DNA of 64,000 bases, taken from Leishmania panamensis (taxonomy: Eukaryota; Euglenozoa; Kinetoplastea; Trypanosomatida; Trypanosomatidae). The translations under genes and the position numbers were made by a program. Under the pieces are notes generated by a model. It did no database searches, was not told the DNA's origin, and saw only the letters and a program-made list of their open reading frames with translations. Location of the stretch: assembly GCF_000755165.1 (NCBI RefSeq), contig NC_025877.1:783653-847652 (forward strand). The letters run 5' to 3'. Below are positions 19,901 to 29,247 of this stretch, in pieces (position 1 is the first letter of the stretch; each line of letters starts with the position of its first letter).

Positions 19901-22063
19901 GTTCCTGGCAGCTGCTATCTCGTCATCCAAGCGTCGCTGAGTGGAAATCTGGGCGCGCTGCGCTTCGTCGCTCGCGTCGCGACGAAGCGACCGAATCGAT
20001 AGTGCCTCATCTTGCAACAACTGTTCCCGCTGCACCTCCCACTCCATGATGAGTGTGTAAGTCAGCTTTTCCGTTTCTTGTAAACGCCGCAGCTCCTGTG
20101 CCTGCTGTGCCAGCGCCCTGCCCTTGTTGGCGGCGGCGAGGAGCTCTGCATATGCGGTGTTCTGAACCTCGTGAAGGCGCGCTACGGACTGCAGAGTGGA
20201 CTGCTCAAGTTCACTGCGCTGCTGTACGTACTCAGCGAGCTGATCTGCAGCGGCGCAAATTTCGCGCTGCACCAGTTCATCCTCGATACGCATGCGGTGG
20301 TGCTCGCTGGCCTCGCGGTCTACAAGAAATGACTCCACTGCTGCCTGCCAGCGAATTTGTTCTACCGAAGTGTTCATAAGCGGCACCGACGTAGCTGCAC
20401 CACGGCTACTTCCACTTTGCTGCTGAGCTGCGTTGGTGCCATCATTGAAGCCTACCTGGGTATCTGGTTGGAGTGACGGTGGCTGGGTTGTTCCATGACG
20501 GAAATATTGCTCCTCTCGAGTGGGGGAGAGGAGTACGTCGAGTTGCTGCACAAACGACGGAAGAATCGCAAGGCCGTGTGCGCTGCGGTCGTCGTTCTGC
20601 AGCCTTACCTGTGTCTCTCCCTTTCGTGCTGCACTGCCGGTTCGATACGCTCGCAAGTATGCCTCTCTTGAGGCCACAGCGGCCATCTGCACCTGGGCAT
20701 CACGAAGCTCCATATTTCCAATCAACTCGAGTACCTCTGTGTTTCTCATAAGGAGTCGTGGGAGCGATACGGACTTCTCCTCCTCAGTTGGTGAGTCGGT
20801 CGGCAGATCCACCACCTGTGGCATCGCGTGCGTTGCGCTGAGGATCCTAGGATGCTTCTCTTGTGTCAGTAGAATATTCTCGTGGCTTGCAGAGAGCGAC
20901 TCCGCAGCTACCGGCTGCAAAATCGGCAGTTCCAGTTCGAATGCGTAAAGATACGGGAGTCTGGGCGTTAGGGAAAAGAGGGGTCGTGCATCGGCGTCGC
21001 GGTCCGCTGCGGACGGTACCAGCTCTACTGCAGCATACTCCGCACGGATGTCGCTTACAGGGGAATCGTCTGTACGCAGAGCCAGAGCCGCACAGAGTCG
21101 TGCACGTCCCTCGCGCGCACGGCAAAGCAGCTGCATAACTTCTCCTTCTTCCTCGTCATCATTCAGCACCCCCACCCTGTCGTAATACTCATCCAGCAGG
21201 TCCTCAGTAAGTAGGGTCTCACGCTCTTGCAGCTCTCGCACCGCATGCGCCATGTCCGCTGCTTCACTGTCACATGTCAGAGAAGAGCGTGTTGCCAACG
21301 CCTCCGTTGCCTTTGACAGAAGCTGCTGCGTGGATTCAATGAGCTCACGATACTCGATGTCCTCGGTGCACGCAGGCGCGCCAGCTGCTTTCGTGGAAGA
21401 ACCGTCGCCACAGCACGTCACAGGTGCTTCCTGATGGTCGGACACAAATAAGTGCGATGCCATAGCCGCGATAGAAGCACCTTGAACTGCAAGACTCGCA
21501 CGACGCGCCCACTCTTTTCCGCTTCGCAAGATAGCAGCATGCCGCTCCAGAGTCGGAGAGCGGCTGAATCCGATAAGTGGCGGCGTTGGTGTGTGGCGCT
21601 CCACTTGTTCTCCGTGTGCCTCATTGACTTTGCTCCGGCTCTCGAGAGTGTCGAGGACGTCCGTGACGGTCTCCATCAGCGACGCTGGTGTCGTCCTGTC
21701 CAGTAGCATAAGGGAGGGAAAATTCTTGTGGAGATACATTCGCAGTGGGTCCCTGTGCACAAGGTGACGACCACGCCTTGACGGAGTTGTGCCGCCCTGC
21801 TGGAAGGAGTCCGCTGTGACAGGGCTATCCCCGGCGTCCTTATCGTCGGTCGCTGCACCTGTGAGAAAGATGTGGCCGTCGCCCATCTTCGACTTAAAGT
21901 GACTCGGTGCTGCCCACTGAACGTCGTTGTCGTAAGGCTCCTCGAAGCCGTACTCGGCCAGCAGAACTGCTTCCTCCTCAGCTGTCAGCTGCCGAGAAGG
22001 CGACATCCCTGCGGTGACCAGGTTCGTCTCGCCATTACTGTTGCCACCTGCGTCCTCATTCAT
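16988..22063 (-). CDS. Coiled-coil, leucine-rich repeat and IQ-motif protein (LRRIQ1-like layout)
   Basis: Protein of 1691 residues from an ATG. The first 580 residues are mostly acidic and variable, with short helical stretches. Residues about 588-740 form a long coiled coil (ELVQREICAAADQLAEYVQQ, then Gln/Glu/Arg-rich heptads). LRRs run from about 895 to 1250 with repeated L-x-x-L-x-x-S-x-N-x-L units (KELDVSGNPLRHFDVVEAL; LRELSAAHNRLTDMQ; LREVDVGNNKLAAL; LQSLRLSRNRLASLSSLESL; LQVLDLTGNPC). They end with VPSLEVLNN, typical of the SDS22-like LRR cap. A basic IQ-type helix, QRIQPVWRGAALRSRLRRF, lies near 1493-1511 and could bind calmodulin. The order coil, LRR, IQ and the size match vertebrate LRRIQ1, a ciliary protein, but LRR/IQ proteins are numerous in flagellates and orthology is unproven. 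A flagellar or basal-body role is an inference. Confidence 0.85.
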   Translation of the reverse strand: MNEDAGGNSNGETNLVTAGMSPSRQLTAEEEAVLLAEYGFEEPYDNDVQWAAPSHFKSKMGDGHIFLTGAATDDKDAGDSPVTADSFQQGGTTPSRRGRHLVHRDPLRMYLHKNFPSLMLLDRTTPASLMETVTDVLDTLESRSKVNEAHGEQVERHTPTPPLIGFSRSPTLERHAAILRSGKEWARRASLAVQGASIAAMASHLFVSDHQEAPVTCCGDGSSTKAAGAPACTEDIEYRELIESTQQLLSKATEALATRSSLTCDSEAADMAHAVRELQERETLLTEDLLDEYYDRVGVLNDDEEEGEVMQLLCRAREGRARLCAALALRTDDSPVSDIRAEYAAVELVPSAADRDADARPLFSLTPRLPYLYAFELELPILQPVAAESLSASHENILLTQEKHPRILSATHAMPQVVDLPTDSPTEEEKSVSLPRLLMRNTEVLELIGNMELRDAQVQMAAVASREAYLRAYRTGSAARKGETQVRLQNDDRSAHGLAILPSFVQQLDVLLSPTREEQYFRHGTTQPPSLQPDTQVGFNDGTNAAQQQSGSSRGAATSVPLMNTSVEQIRWQAAVESFLVDREASEHHRMRIEDELVQREICAAADQLAEYVQQRSELEQSTLQSVARLHEVQNTAYAELLAAANKGRALAQQAQELRRLQETEKLTYTLIMEWEVQREQLLQDEALSIRSLRRDASDEAQRAQISTQRRLDDEIAAARNSMEELRTIFEQQRVWRGSITLQGEDDAAVAEKVVSLDEKTLRESRWYCWRVAPLLTERAALLRCITKQQKSLESVRTLLVEAEGHYRAHVKASSTSLDSNETPEKVMVLPENPPLMTEGGLSRGHAAAGARVLGADTFVRLLWPSLHAVVRNPQRAPQYLSKLMLSLEDLQQVDWDQLRHMNLSAAGPHQKPAGAVSVARLVKELDVSGNPLRHFDVVEALSTFSFLQSLSISHAQLHTLNSSGAMDTISNTHLRGAPKQHCTCSASATSSRSSHLRHVTAARNHALAAQVHLLFLDVSSNSLASLVPLSTIASSSLVCCTTTENELTDLDSLSGCVQLRELSAAHNRLTDMQAASTMPLLREVDVGNNKLAALTVGRKGGGDDATSNSLMLLSRLYASHNPLHALPSSQHAYLCLTQLFVNHAKLTSLSASSLGWFPMLTVLQAEGNEIADISGVQHCPRLQSLRLSRNRLASLSSLESLRCCTRLQVLDLTGNPCLAADSNDEQLAASVTRALYELVPSLEVLNNSPRAHAREQHQAPASPSTFALAPARKVEVGDFLDDGRHADATLAAIVSSSSRYLSTTPQLYREVFSALCWDAQIQHLLEVKMLREAYAQRPLNRAKGWELSAVAAAAAAGGVKNDGQPLVNRGAAAFAHVHGVTAAQIHTRTAEHLRRVEHFRLDAAAVSEWISLSNRLPLAKLPGSTGDDMLANTHVRNLSFEQQRQDYVGALARAYIAEWLHGRVLVRRARLELLCLRVAYRQSEARRQEAAAQRIQPVWRGAALRSRLRRFLHPEGAGSGAEVEAGDFPKVNVDDWLVENAAALAPVELLFHDVVESAPALIAVPFNVSATAATPVLSAITDASPLPVATTFTPLPPTVGRSHQTVVSGRLAPRSTGDDPPSSDVAETSQPKGSGGALVEQWGPLVAAQIRKKQHKSNRLHQQHLRTEFLQDPLRVKREVREDRAQQRTK

Positions 22064-23586
22064 TCTAATGTATCCTGTTATCAGAGGTAGCGGTGTTCTC
22101 TAGAGAGAAACCTGGCAAAACAAATTTGCACGACAGGCAGCGGTTCCACGTGCCTCTGCAATCTCTACAGTACATGGCCATAACAGTAGTGCGTACACAG
22201 TGGTCGTGTGCTTCTGTCGCCGATAGGAGGAATGACTAAACGAGCCCAGCAGATGGGATGACGAGAAAGGGATGTGAAAGGGACAAGCGATGCCTCGAAG
22301 ATAGAGGAAACTGTGAGCATAGTGAGTGCCACACGATGGTGGAATGACCGCGCCGAGAGACCTCTTCAGAGGTGCAGTAACAGAGGAAGAACCTAAAGCG
22401 TCATGTTGCCCCTGCACAGGGAGGGGGCTTCGTTGTGAGCAGGCGAGGCCGCCAGTGTCCAAGCCGCGCATGCACACACACACACACACACGTAAACAGA
22501 GCTGCACACTCTGAGGAAAAGAAAACAGCCTCATGCCACGCTCATCGGCCACCGCGCGCGCACGAGAGAGACAGAAAGTCGGTTGAGTATCGACGCCAAG
22601 CACATCGAACATCTGTAGATTTGGCGGCTATGTTTTCCACCGCTCTCCTCTCTTTCCGTGGACTTTGTTTTCGGTCTTTTCGCGCCTCGTTGAGACGCGA
22701 CGGCTGCGACCTAAAGGGGGTGTCTGGATGGCGGAGAGGAATGACACACCTGGTGTGCGTGTTTATGGAAGAAGAAGAACGCTCTGGGTGTCTGTGAAGA
22801 TGAGTGCTGGGAGGAGTCACGGTGAAAAAAGCTCACCGCAACACTCACACCAAAAAAGGAGAAGAGCTGAAGGGATGGAGAATGACGGGGGAGCGGCGAA
22901 GGGACGAGAGGAGAGAAAGAGGGCCACTACAGGGAATCAATACGACATATTCGTATACCGAGAGAGATTGTGTGTGTCAGTGTGTGTGTGCGTGTGCGTG
23001 TGAGTGCCTCTCTTCGGTTCCTTAGCTTTCTATCCCTCCATGTTACCATCGTTGCCGCACCGTCGACTGGATATGCATTCTCCCTCCCATATTAACGTGG
23101 AAAGGATGCGTCGGCACACTGATCTGGATGAGCATCAGAGACCCACTGATGCACACCCACACACACGCGCGCGCGCAGATACACTCATACTCGCAGATTG
23201 TCACACCGGGAGTAGCAGAGTGAAGAGGTAGAAAATGATGCACTGCGAACGAGTCGGCTGCCTCCTTTTAGGGAGGAAACAGCCGTATACTGTACTACTC
23301 ACAGGCACACTCCATGAGGACCCCGGCAGCACGCCTCTCTCCTTTGCATCTCGCTATGCCCTCCCCTCCCCCCTGCTTCTCTCCCTCCCTCCGTCCCCCT
23401 GGCCTCTCTCTTTGCAGAAACACACCCCCACTGCAGCGGCAGAATGCCCGTGAACAACAACAACGTAAGGCGTCAGCGTGTCGTCTGGCTCGTGTCGCTT
23501 GTCGGCATGGAGAACGAGAGAGAGTGTATGAGGTGGTGGTGGTGAGATGATGGGGTGGTGGTGGTGGGGGGCCGAAAAACGGAAGA
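22064..23586. other. Spacer between the LRR/IQ and TTLL genes
   Basis: About 1.5 kb with no supported gene. It contains several (CA)n or (GT)n tracts (about 22474-22492, 22969-23001, 23157-23178), a stretch of T/C runs at 23360-23415 and a GGT/GGTGGT stretch at 23530-23570 next to the TTLL stop. Confidence 0.5.
22100..22101 (-). promoter_or_regulatory. Candidate spliced-leader acceptor AG, LRR/IQ gene
   Basis: A short TTTCTCTCT tract on the sense strand (about 22102-22112) is followed at once by AG, 36 bases above the ATG at 22063. Inferred from pattern. Confidence 0.4.
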
Positions 23587-25725
23587 TCACGACACCAACG
23601 CCCAACTATCCTTTTCGGTGAGAAGGCCCTGCAGCTCATAGGCACGCATGTCCGCCAGGTAGGAGGGGCACATCGCCAACGAGTCCAGTGGCTGGGGCAG
23701 AGTCGAAGGTGCTGACAAGCCTGAGAAGCTGGCTGAGCTTCCCGCTTCTACCCTCTCTGAAGACGAGCCTGAAAGCGGCTTCGCAGGGAAGATGCGGTGG
23801 AAGCCGCGGGCGTAAGCGAGTTCGTCCTTTATGCGCAGCTCCACGTCCTCGCGAGTTCGTTCGACACTGCCGCAAGCAGTTCTATGAGCGTCACTCATCT
23901 CAGCTGCGTGAAAAACCCCACGCTCCTTTGCTGTGAGAGGTCGGTGTAGTTCCTCACGCAGCTGGGACGAGCTCCAGAGCGTGCTGCCCGGTGTCATGTT
24001 TCGCTCGAACGGCTCCAGCATGACCAAATTGAGCAGATCGGCCGTCACATTTGTCTTGGTGGCGTAGTCGAACGCCGAGCTACTCTCAAGCGATGGCAGC
24101 GTGTTGACTTCAATGAGAAACGGGTTGAGGTCCGCGTCGAGCATGACATCGAAGCCGTAGAGTTCAAAATAGCTGCCCGGCATCGGCACGCGTCGGATGG
24201 CGTCGCTGATGACCGGCCGCACCGCAATCAGGGTACGTGTAATCAGCTGAGCGATTTCTTCGCGCACCGCATCGGAGGGGCGGCGAGTCGGTGTCACCAC
24301 CCCTGCTAGGCTCGTCGGTGTGCTTTCACTACGAGCATCAATGTAGTCCCACAGTCGCTGAAGCGACCATTTGAGTTCAGGCGCGACTGCAGCGCATTCT
24401 GCGAGAGTTGCATCCCCGTCAACCGCGCTGTCTTCCTCCGGCAAGGATAGCACCGCACGGCCCTGGTACTGCATGGCAACGTAACGTCTTCCGACCGAGT
24501 AGTTCGTCAGGTGACGGAAACGGTCATGCACGTGCGTTATGCACTGATCTGACAGAGCCGCCCTGCCGCTGCGGTTTCTCTTATTGCAAGAAGCGTCGCT
24601 GTCGCATCCAGCGCTACCAGCCAGCGAACCTGGTAAAAGGGTCTCCTCTCCCGCCCCCACGCCGCTCACATCGATGCGCGACGATGGTGTGCTAGTCAAG
24701 TCGGTGTACGACTCAGCGGCAAAGCGTACCAGCCCCTCCTCGTGCCAGTAGACGGTGAGTGGGTCGTACGAGGTGACAGCGACGTACAGCCGCAGATCCA
24801 TCTTACGACCCGCAATGAGAAGAGGGTTTTCAATGTACTCCTGCACCACGTAGCTGCTGAAGAGTCTCCGTGTTTCCTTAGAGGCTGCCTTGCCCTCGAT
24901 GTCTGCCATAATGCGCTCCCATGAGAGCGCGTGCACCGCGCCGCCCTGAGAAATTAAGATGCCGCGGCCACAGCTGCCCCGAGCAGGCTTCCATATGAAG
25001 TGCTGGTTGCTCTGAGCCGCCCTCATAGCAGCCACCAGGCTCTCCCGCTCCTGTGGATAGAACCAGGTCCGTGGCATATAGTTGTAGCGTGTCTGCACTG
25101 CCTCCCGGCCTCCTGGTGTGGAGGCGTATTGCATGGCATCCTTGAAGGCGCGGCGTAGATTTGCCGCCATCCCTCGCTTGCAGCCGAGGTTGGCGTGGCT
25201 CAGCGGGAAGTGGTTGTGCCGTTGGTGGGTGTGTATCAGGCGAAACTTCTCAACGTAGGCTGCCTGCTCAGGCATACTAGCGGAGGTGAAGTCGAGGAGA
25301 GGGACCGACTGGCGGTTGCGAAGCATCTCGCAGAACGGCATGGAGCGTCCCCACACGAGGTTGCTCGCCACGTCAAGAGCCTCCGCAGGAACACGGCGGA
25401 ACCCAGCCTTCAAGAGCGGCAGCCGTAAGGCGTAGTACTCGCACGAGGAAGATGTGATGCTGAACAGTGGCAAGGCAGTACCGAGCGAGCTGGGCTGAAA
25501 CGCATAGCCAGGGGGGCATTTCTCACGCATGCGGGGAAAATAAAAACTAGCCTTGCGGTGTGGGCTGCTTGACGGCTTCAAGTACACCGGCATCGGCAAA
25601 ACAGACTCCACGGCATGCGTGAGGGACGACGGCGATTTAGAGGGGTAGCTGTTGGCCAACTCACCTGCCTTTCCAGCCGCCGCGGTAACCGCCGCGGCAC
25701 AGAGACTCCAGCGATGACGGAGCAT
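23587..25725 (-). CDS. Tubulin tyrosine ligase-like (TTLL) enzyme
   Basis: Protein of 712 residues from an ATG. TTLL enzymes are ATP-grasp ligases that add glutamate, glycine or tyrosine to tubulin tails. The ATP-grasp parts are in order: FIWKPARGSCGRGILISQGG (about 242-262, the K-P-x-x-x-x-G-x-G-I loop), VVQEYIENPLLIAGRKMDLR (about 290-310, with the K-x-D-x-R element), LYVAVTSYDPLTVYWHEEGLVRFA, then FRHLTNYSV (about 402) and FELYGFDVMLDADLNPFLIEVN (about 520-541), whose Asp, Glu and Asn bind Mg-ATP. An insert of about 50 residues, rich in Ser and Gly, splits the region between RFAAESY and the HLTNYSV block. All catalytic residues expected are present. The HLTNYS and KMDLR signatures fit polyglutamylase-type TTLLs, but chain initiation or elongation and alpha or beta preference cannot be told. 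Residues 1-200 are family-variable, with a basic Ser-rich start. Confidence 0.9.
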   Translation of the reverse strand: MLRHRWSLCAAAVTAAAGKAGELANSYPSKSPSSLTHAVESVLPMPVYLKPSSSPHRKASFYFPRMREKCPPGYAFQPSSLGTALPLFSITSSSCEYYALRLPLLKAGFRRVPAEALDVASNLVWGRSMPFCEMLRNRQSVPLLDFTSASMPEQAAYVEKFRLIHTHQRHNHFPLSHANLGCKRGMAANLRRAFKDAMQYASTPGGREAVQTRYNYMPRTWFYPQERESLVAAMRAAQSNQHFIWKPARGSCGRGILISQGGAVHALSWERIMADIEGKAASKETRRLFSSYVVQEYIENPLLIAGRKMDLRLYVAVTSYDPLTVYWHEEGLVRFAAESYTDLTSTPSSRIDVSGVGAGEETLLPGSLAGSAGCDSDASCNKRNRSGRAALSDQCITHVHDRFRHLTNYSVGRRYVAMQYQGRAVLSLPEEDSAVDGDATLAECAAVAPELKWSLQRLWDYIDARSESTPTSLAGVVTPTRRPSDAVREEIAQLITRTLIAVRPVISDAIRRVPMPGSYFELYGFDVMLDADLNPFLIEVNTLPSLESSSAFDYATKTNVTADLLNLVMLEPFERNMTPGSTLWSSSQLREELHRPLTAKERGVFHAAEMSDAHRTACGSVERTREDVELRIKDELAYARGFHRIFPAKPLSGSSSERVEAGSSASFSGLSAPSTLPQPLDSLAMCPSYLADMRAYELQGLLTEKDSWALVS

Positions 25726-28700
25726 GTCTTGATGCAGGAGCGTCAGGCCTGTAGGTCTTTACTACAGGGGGGAGAGGGGGGGGGAGAGGGCAGAAAAGAA
25801 AGGAAGGAGCGCGCGCAGAGAGTAGCGGTGCGCAGCGCAGGTTCAAATGCGAAACGAAAAAAAGAGTGGTTTCTGTCCACCCCACAGGGGTTGACAAAAA
25901 TGTCGCTCTTTGTCTACTCGGTTGTTCAGATTATGCCTCCTCTCCCTCCCTCTCTCACACGGCAAGCGTGCACTCGGTTGTGCACTTTTTTTCTGCGTGT
26001 GTTTTGCTCTGTCCGATATGCCGCCGCACAAACTCACCGGATCACATCCAATATGTGCAGCACAGGCCAATAAGGACACCCACCCACCCACACACATACA
26101 CACACACAAAGTCTCTGCTTCAGTGAGAGTTGCGGATAATGATGCCGTGTGGTGAGCACACCCATGAGTCGTCGTGTAGGAATCAGAGACACCCCAAGCG
26201 ACATACCAAATAAAGTAAAGTAGTAATAAGAGAATCCGTTGAGTTGGTTGCCAGTATTTCACTGTACTCGTGTGTTGTGTGCTGGATTGTTTGCGCGACC
26301 CAAAGGAGTGCCGGTGTCGCCCTTCAAACACGTTTAAGGGAAAAACGCAGGGAGAGACACAAATTGGGAGAAGCGCAGTCGAAGAGAGGGCTCGATGTGG
26401 ATGGACAAACGGGTTGGAAAGGAGCAGAAGTGCCACTCACGAGACTTTTCATTGTCTGTTACTCAGCACTCCGCCGTCACATTCAGCAACGAGGTTGGAG
26501 AGAGCCACTGCACCCTGCTAAGAAGAGAGGATCCCTCTTGGGAGTTCGGAAGAGAAGGCGATGCGGCGTCTACTACCACCTCGATGCACAACGTGATAGA
26601 TTGCGAATGCCACAACTTAATGTGCATGAGAAGCGAGGCTGCTGATGAAGGTGCCCCTATATGCCCCTGTCTGCTTAGTGTTCTTTCTTTTTACCCTTTT
26701 GTCGATACTCTTGTGTTCATCTGACTCTCTCATCCAGCCAGTACGATTCAGTGCTCCACACGGGCAGGGGCGGTCTTGGGCACAGCGGCTAATCCTCTGT
26801 TTTTTCTTTCCGCTCTGCGCGTCCACCCGCGCATTGGTAAACGAAGCGAACCAGCAGATGTAAAGAAACAGAAAGGGCCATCTGGTGATGAGGTTACTGA
26901 TTCGGGCTCCATTGGCTTCCTTTGCAAGGAGTACGATGGCGCCAGCCTGTGTGTGTGTGTGTGTGTGTGGAGAAGACTTGCACAGAAGAGAACAGAAGTC
27001 GCACAGAGAGTGCAACAAGCTACCCCGGCAGTTGGGTATCGCCAGTGGGGGAAGAGAAAAAACAAGCCCTTCACCCCGTCCTGCGCCTGCGTGTTTGTTT
27101 TAATTTCTTGATTGTCTCGTGTGCCGTTTGTGTGGTCCCTCGCTGATCCACGCAGTGTGGCACGCGACATGGAAAAATAGAGAGTTCGGCAAACAACAAC
27201 AGCAGAACACACATACAGGCCCACATATACACATCGTATCGACGCCTTTGGCTCCTTCCGATCGTCTTCGCTTCTCGAATAAAAGTTTTCATTTGATTGA
27301 GGAAGACAGCGAGTGCAGGGCAAAAAAAAAACGGGAACAACAAATAGGGGACGCGAAACCCAGCAGCAACAAGGAAAGAGCCACGTCAAGGGAGCAATGA
27401 TTGCAGCAAGCCCCACCACCACCACACCTTCACCTCTTTTCCGGCATTCGATGCTGCTTGTCGTCCTCCGTATAAACCAGCTCGCAGTACGTGGGTTTGC
27501 CCGCCCAATGCTGCCAGCCGCTCTTTATGTTACCCTGCCGGAGATACTTCACAGCAAACACGTCGTTTTTATTGGTGATCCACAACTTCAACAAGGCAGA
27601 GTGAGCGGAGGCGGATACGGAAAGTGAAGGGAGGGGGAGGGGGGCCGGCGACGAGAAACCCGAAATCAGCCGACAAGCGAAAAAGAAGGTGAAAGGAGGC
27701 GCTGTGCAAACAGTGGGGTGCGGGGGGGGGGGCTTGAAGAGAAGAAGAGGAATGACAAGCAGCTAGAGGGGGAGGGGAAACGACCAGAAATGTTGTCGAA
27801 GCTTTTGTTTTCCGGGCTGCACCAGCAGAGTGCGCTTGTAAAGGGGGAAGAGGGCGGGAAAGCGAAAAGGTCGAATCTCGCTGCTGTCCTCACCTCTCTT
27901 TTATTGGGTCCCCCCTTACCGTACACAGTCCCGCACCTTCAGGCACAGACAAAGCGGTTGACCGTAGATGTGCAGATAAAGGAGAGAACGAGAGAGAGAG
28001 AGGGAGCGGGCAGCGTAAGGAAAGGAGAAGTGGTGAAATACGCCCCCCCCCCCACTCCCCAAACACACACACCTAGAGCGTTATACAGATATACACATAT
28101 ACATTCCCCGGTCTCTCTCTCTCTCTGTGAATCCAGCGGTGTATCGCAGTGTGTGTCTGCACTGTCGCTCAGACGCCCCAGTTGGTCGTGAGACGCAGAA
28201 GTCCGGTTGAGCGCGATACGAGAATGACACATGAAAGAGAGCGCGCGCGGCGGCCTCGCGTGACACGGCGTGACAAACAGACACACGCCCCCACGCCTAC
28301 GCCGACGAACTGGCGAGACGAGTTGGGTGGAGAAGCAGAAATCAACGCCTCAACCAACGAGAGAGAGTACAGCACGCCAGATGACTGGTCGCGGTAAGAG
28401 GGTAAGACGAGGAGCACGAGTGCAACGTGCTGGGCGATAAACAGCGAGAAGCATCAAGAATCGGTCGCTGCACGAAGCAACATGCTAAAAGAAGAGAGAG
28501 ACCTAACTTCCTTATCCCTGCGACCCACACACACTTTTCTTCTGTTGTCCCTCATCCATTTTTCTCTCAAATGGTTTTCCATGCTAAGCGCCATTTTCTA
28601 GTGTCCGATACCGGACTCAACAACCTTGCCCTGCCCCGCGGCTGAATCAGGAGGGAGTGAGGGAAGGAGGGAGAGGGGAAAAGGAGAGGATGCTGAAGAG

Positions 28701-29247
28701 AAGGAGAGAGAGAGCGTGAGAGACCACGTGAAGAGAAGCGCAAGAAAATGAAAAACGAAGCAAAGACGGAAGAGAAAGAAAGGTGGTATCGAAAGATCAG
28801 GAAGGCATGCGCCAGCGTGTGAAGACTGTGTGCAGGGGTGTGGGGTGAGGAGAAGAGGCAGATGCATCTATGGCGAACACAAAAATGCGAAATAGAAAGA
28901 GAGCCGAAGAGGAGGAAGGGGAAAGACAACAGGCCATTGCTAATAGGTACACAGCGCACCCAGAAGAACAGAAGGAGGAACCTCATGTGAGCTGTCGAGT
29001 CTCCGAGAGACCCTCACACCTACACACACGCATACACACACACACACACACACAGGAGTCGAAAGCATCGGACGCGGCATCCATTCACTGTATACTGCGC
29101 GGTAAATGATGCTGTGCTGTGTGGAAACCGAGCGAGTGGCTTTTCTTCGCCCCCACGGCTCCGTCATTGTTGGATACGTTTCGCAGTTTCCTCTTTCCTT
29201 CTCTGTTTCTGTGTGTCTTCCACACGCCTCTGACGGTTACTAGTGCC
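25726..29247. other. 3.5-kb spacer between the TTLL and RecQ genes
   Basis: No supported gene in 3.5 kb. Frames of about 200 residues at 25843-26436 and 26748-27425 are Cys/His/Thr-rich translations of (CA)n and (CT)n tracts. Visible structure: (GT)n at 26949-26969, G11 at 27722-27732, C11 on the + strand at 28043-28053 (opposite polarity to the other tracts), (CT)n at 28111-28127 and (CA)n at 29021-29054. It presumably holds a long RecQ 3'UTR and perhaps an undetected non-coding RNA. Confidence 0.5.
25762..25763 (-). promoter_or_regulatory. Candidate spliced-leader acceptor AG, TTLL gene
   Basis: A strong sense-strand pyrimidine tract of about 50 bases (25766-25815, including a C9 run) is followed by this AG, giving a 5'UTR of 36 bases before the ATG at 25725. 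One of the clearest acceptor patterns in the window. Confidence 0.5.

Noticed and set aside
25843..26436. 197-residue minus-strand frame upstream of TTLL
   Set aside because: It overlaps the TTLL pyrimidine tract and is Cys/His/Leu-rich low-complexity sequence.
26748..27425. 225-residue minus-strand frame in the RecQ-TTLL spacer
   Set aside because: Composition is dominated by (CA)n and T/C runs (His-Thr repeats, Phe/Leu clusters), with no domain pattern.
27781..28191. Plus-strand frame of 157 residues that could mark a strand switch
   Set aside because: It is made of GAGA, C-run and CA-run translations; nothing else supports transcription of the + strand here.
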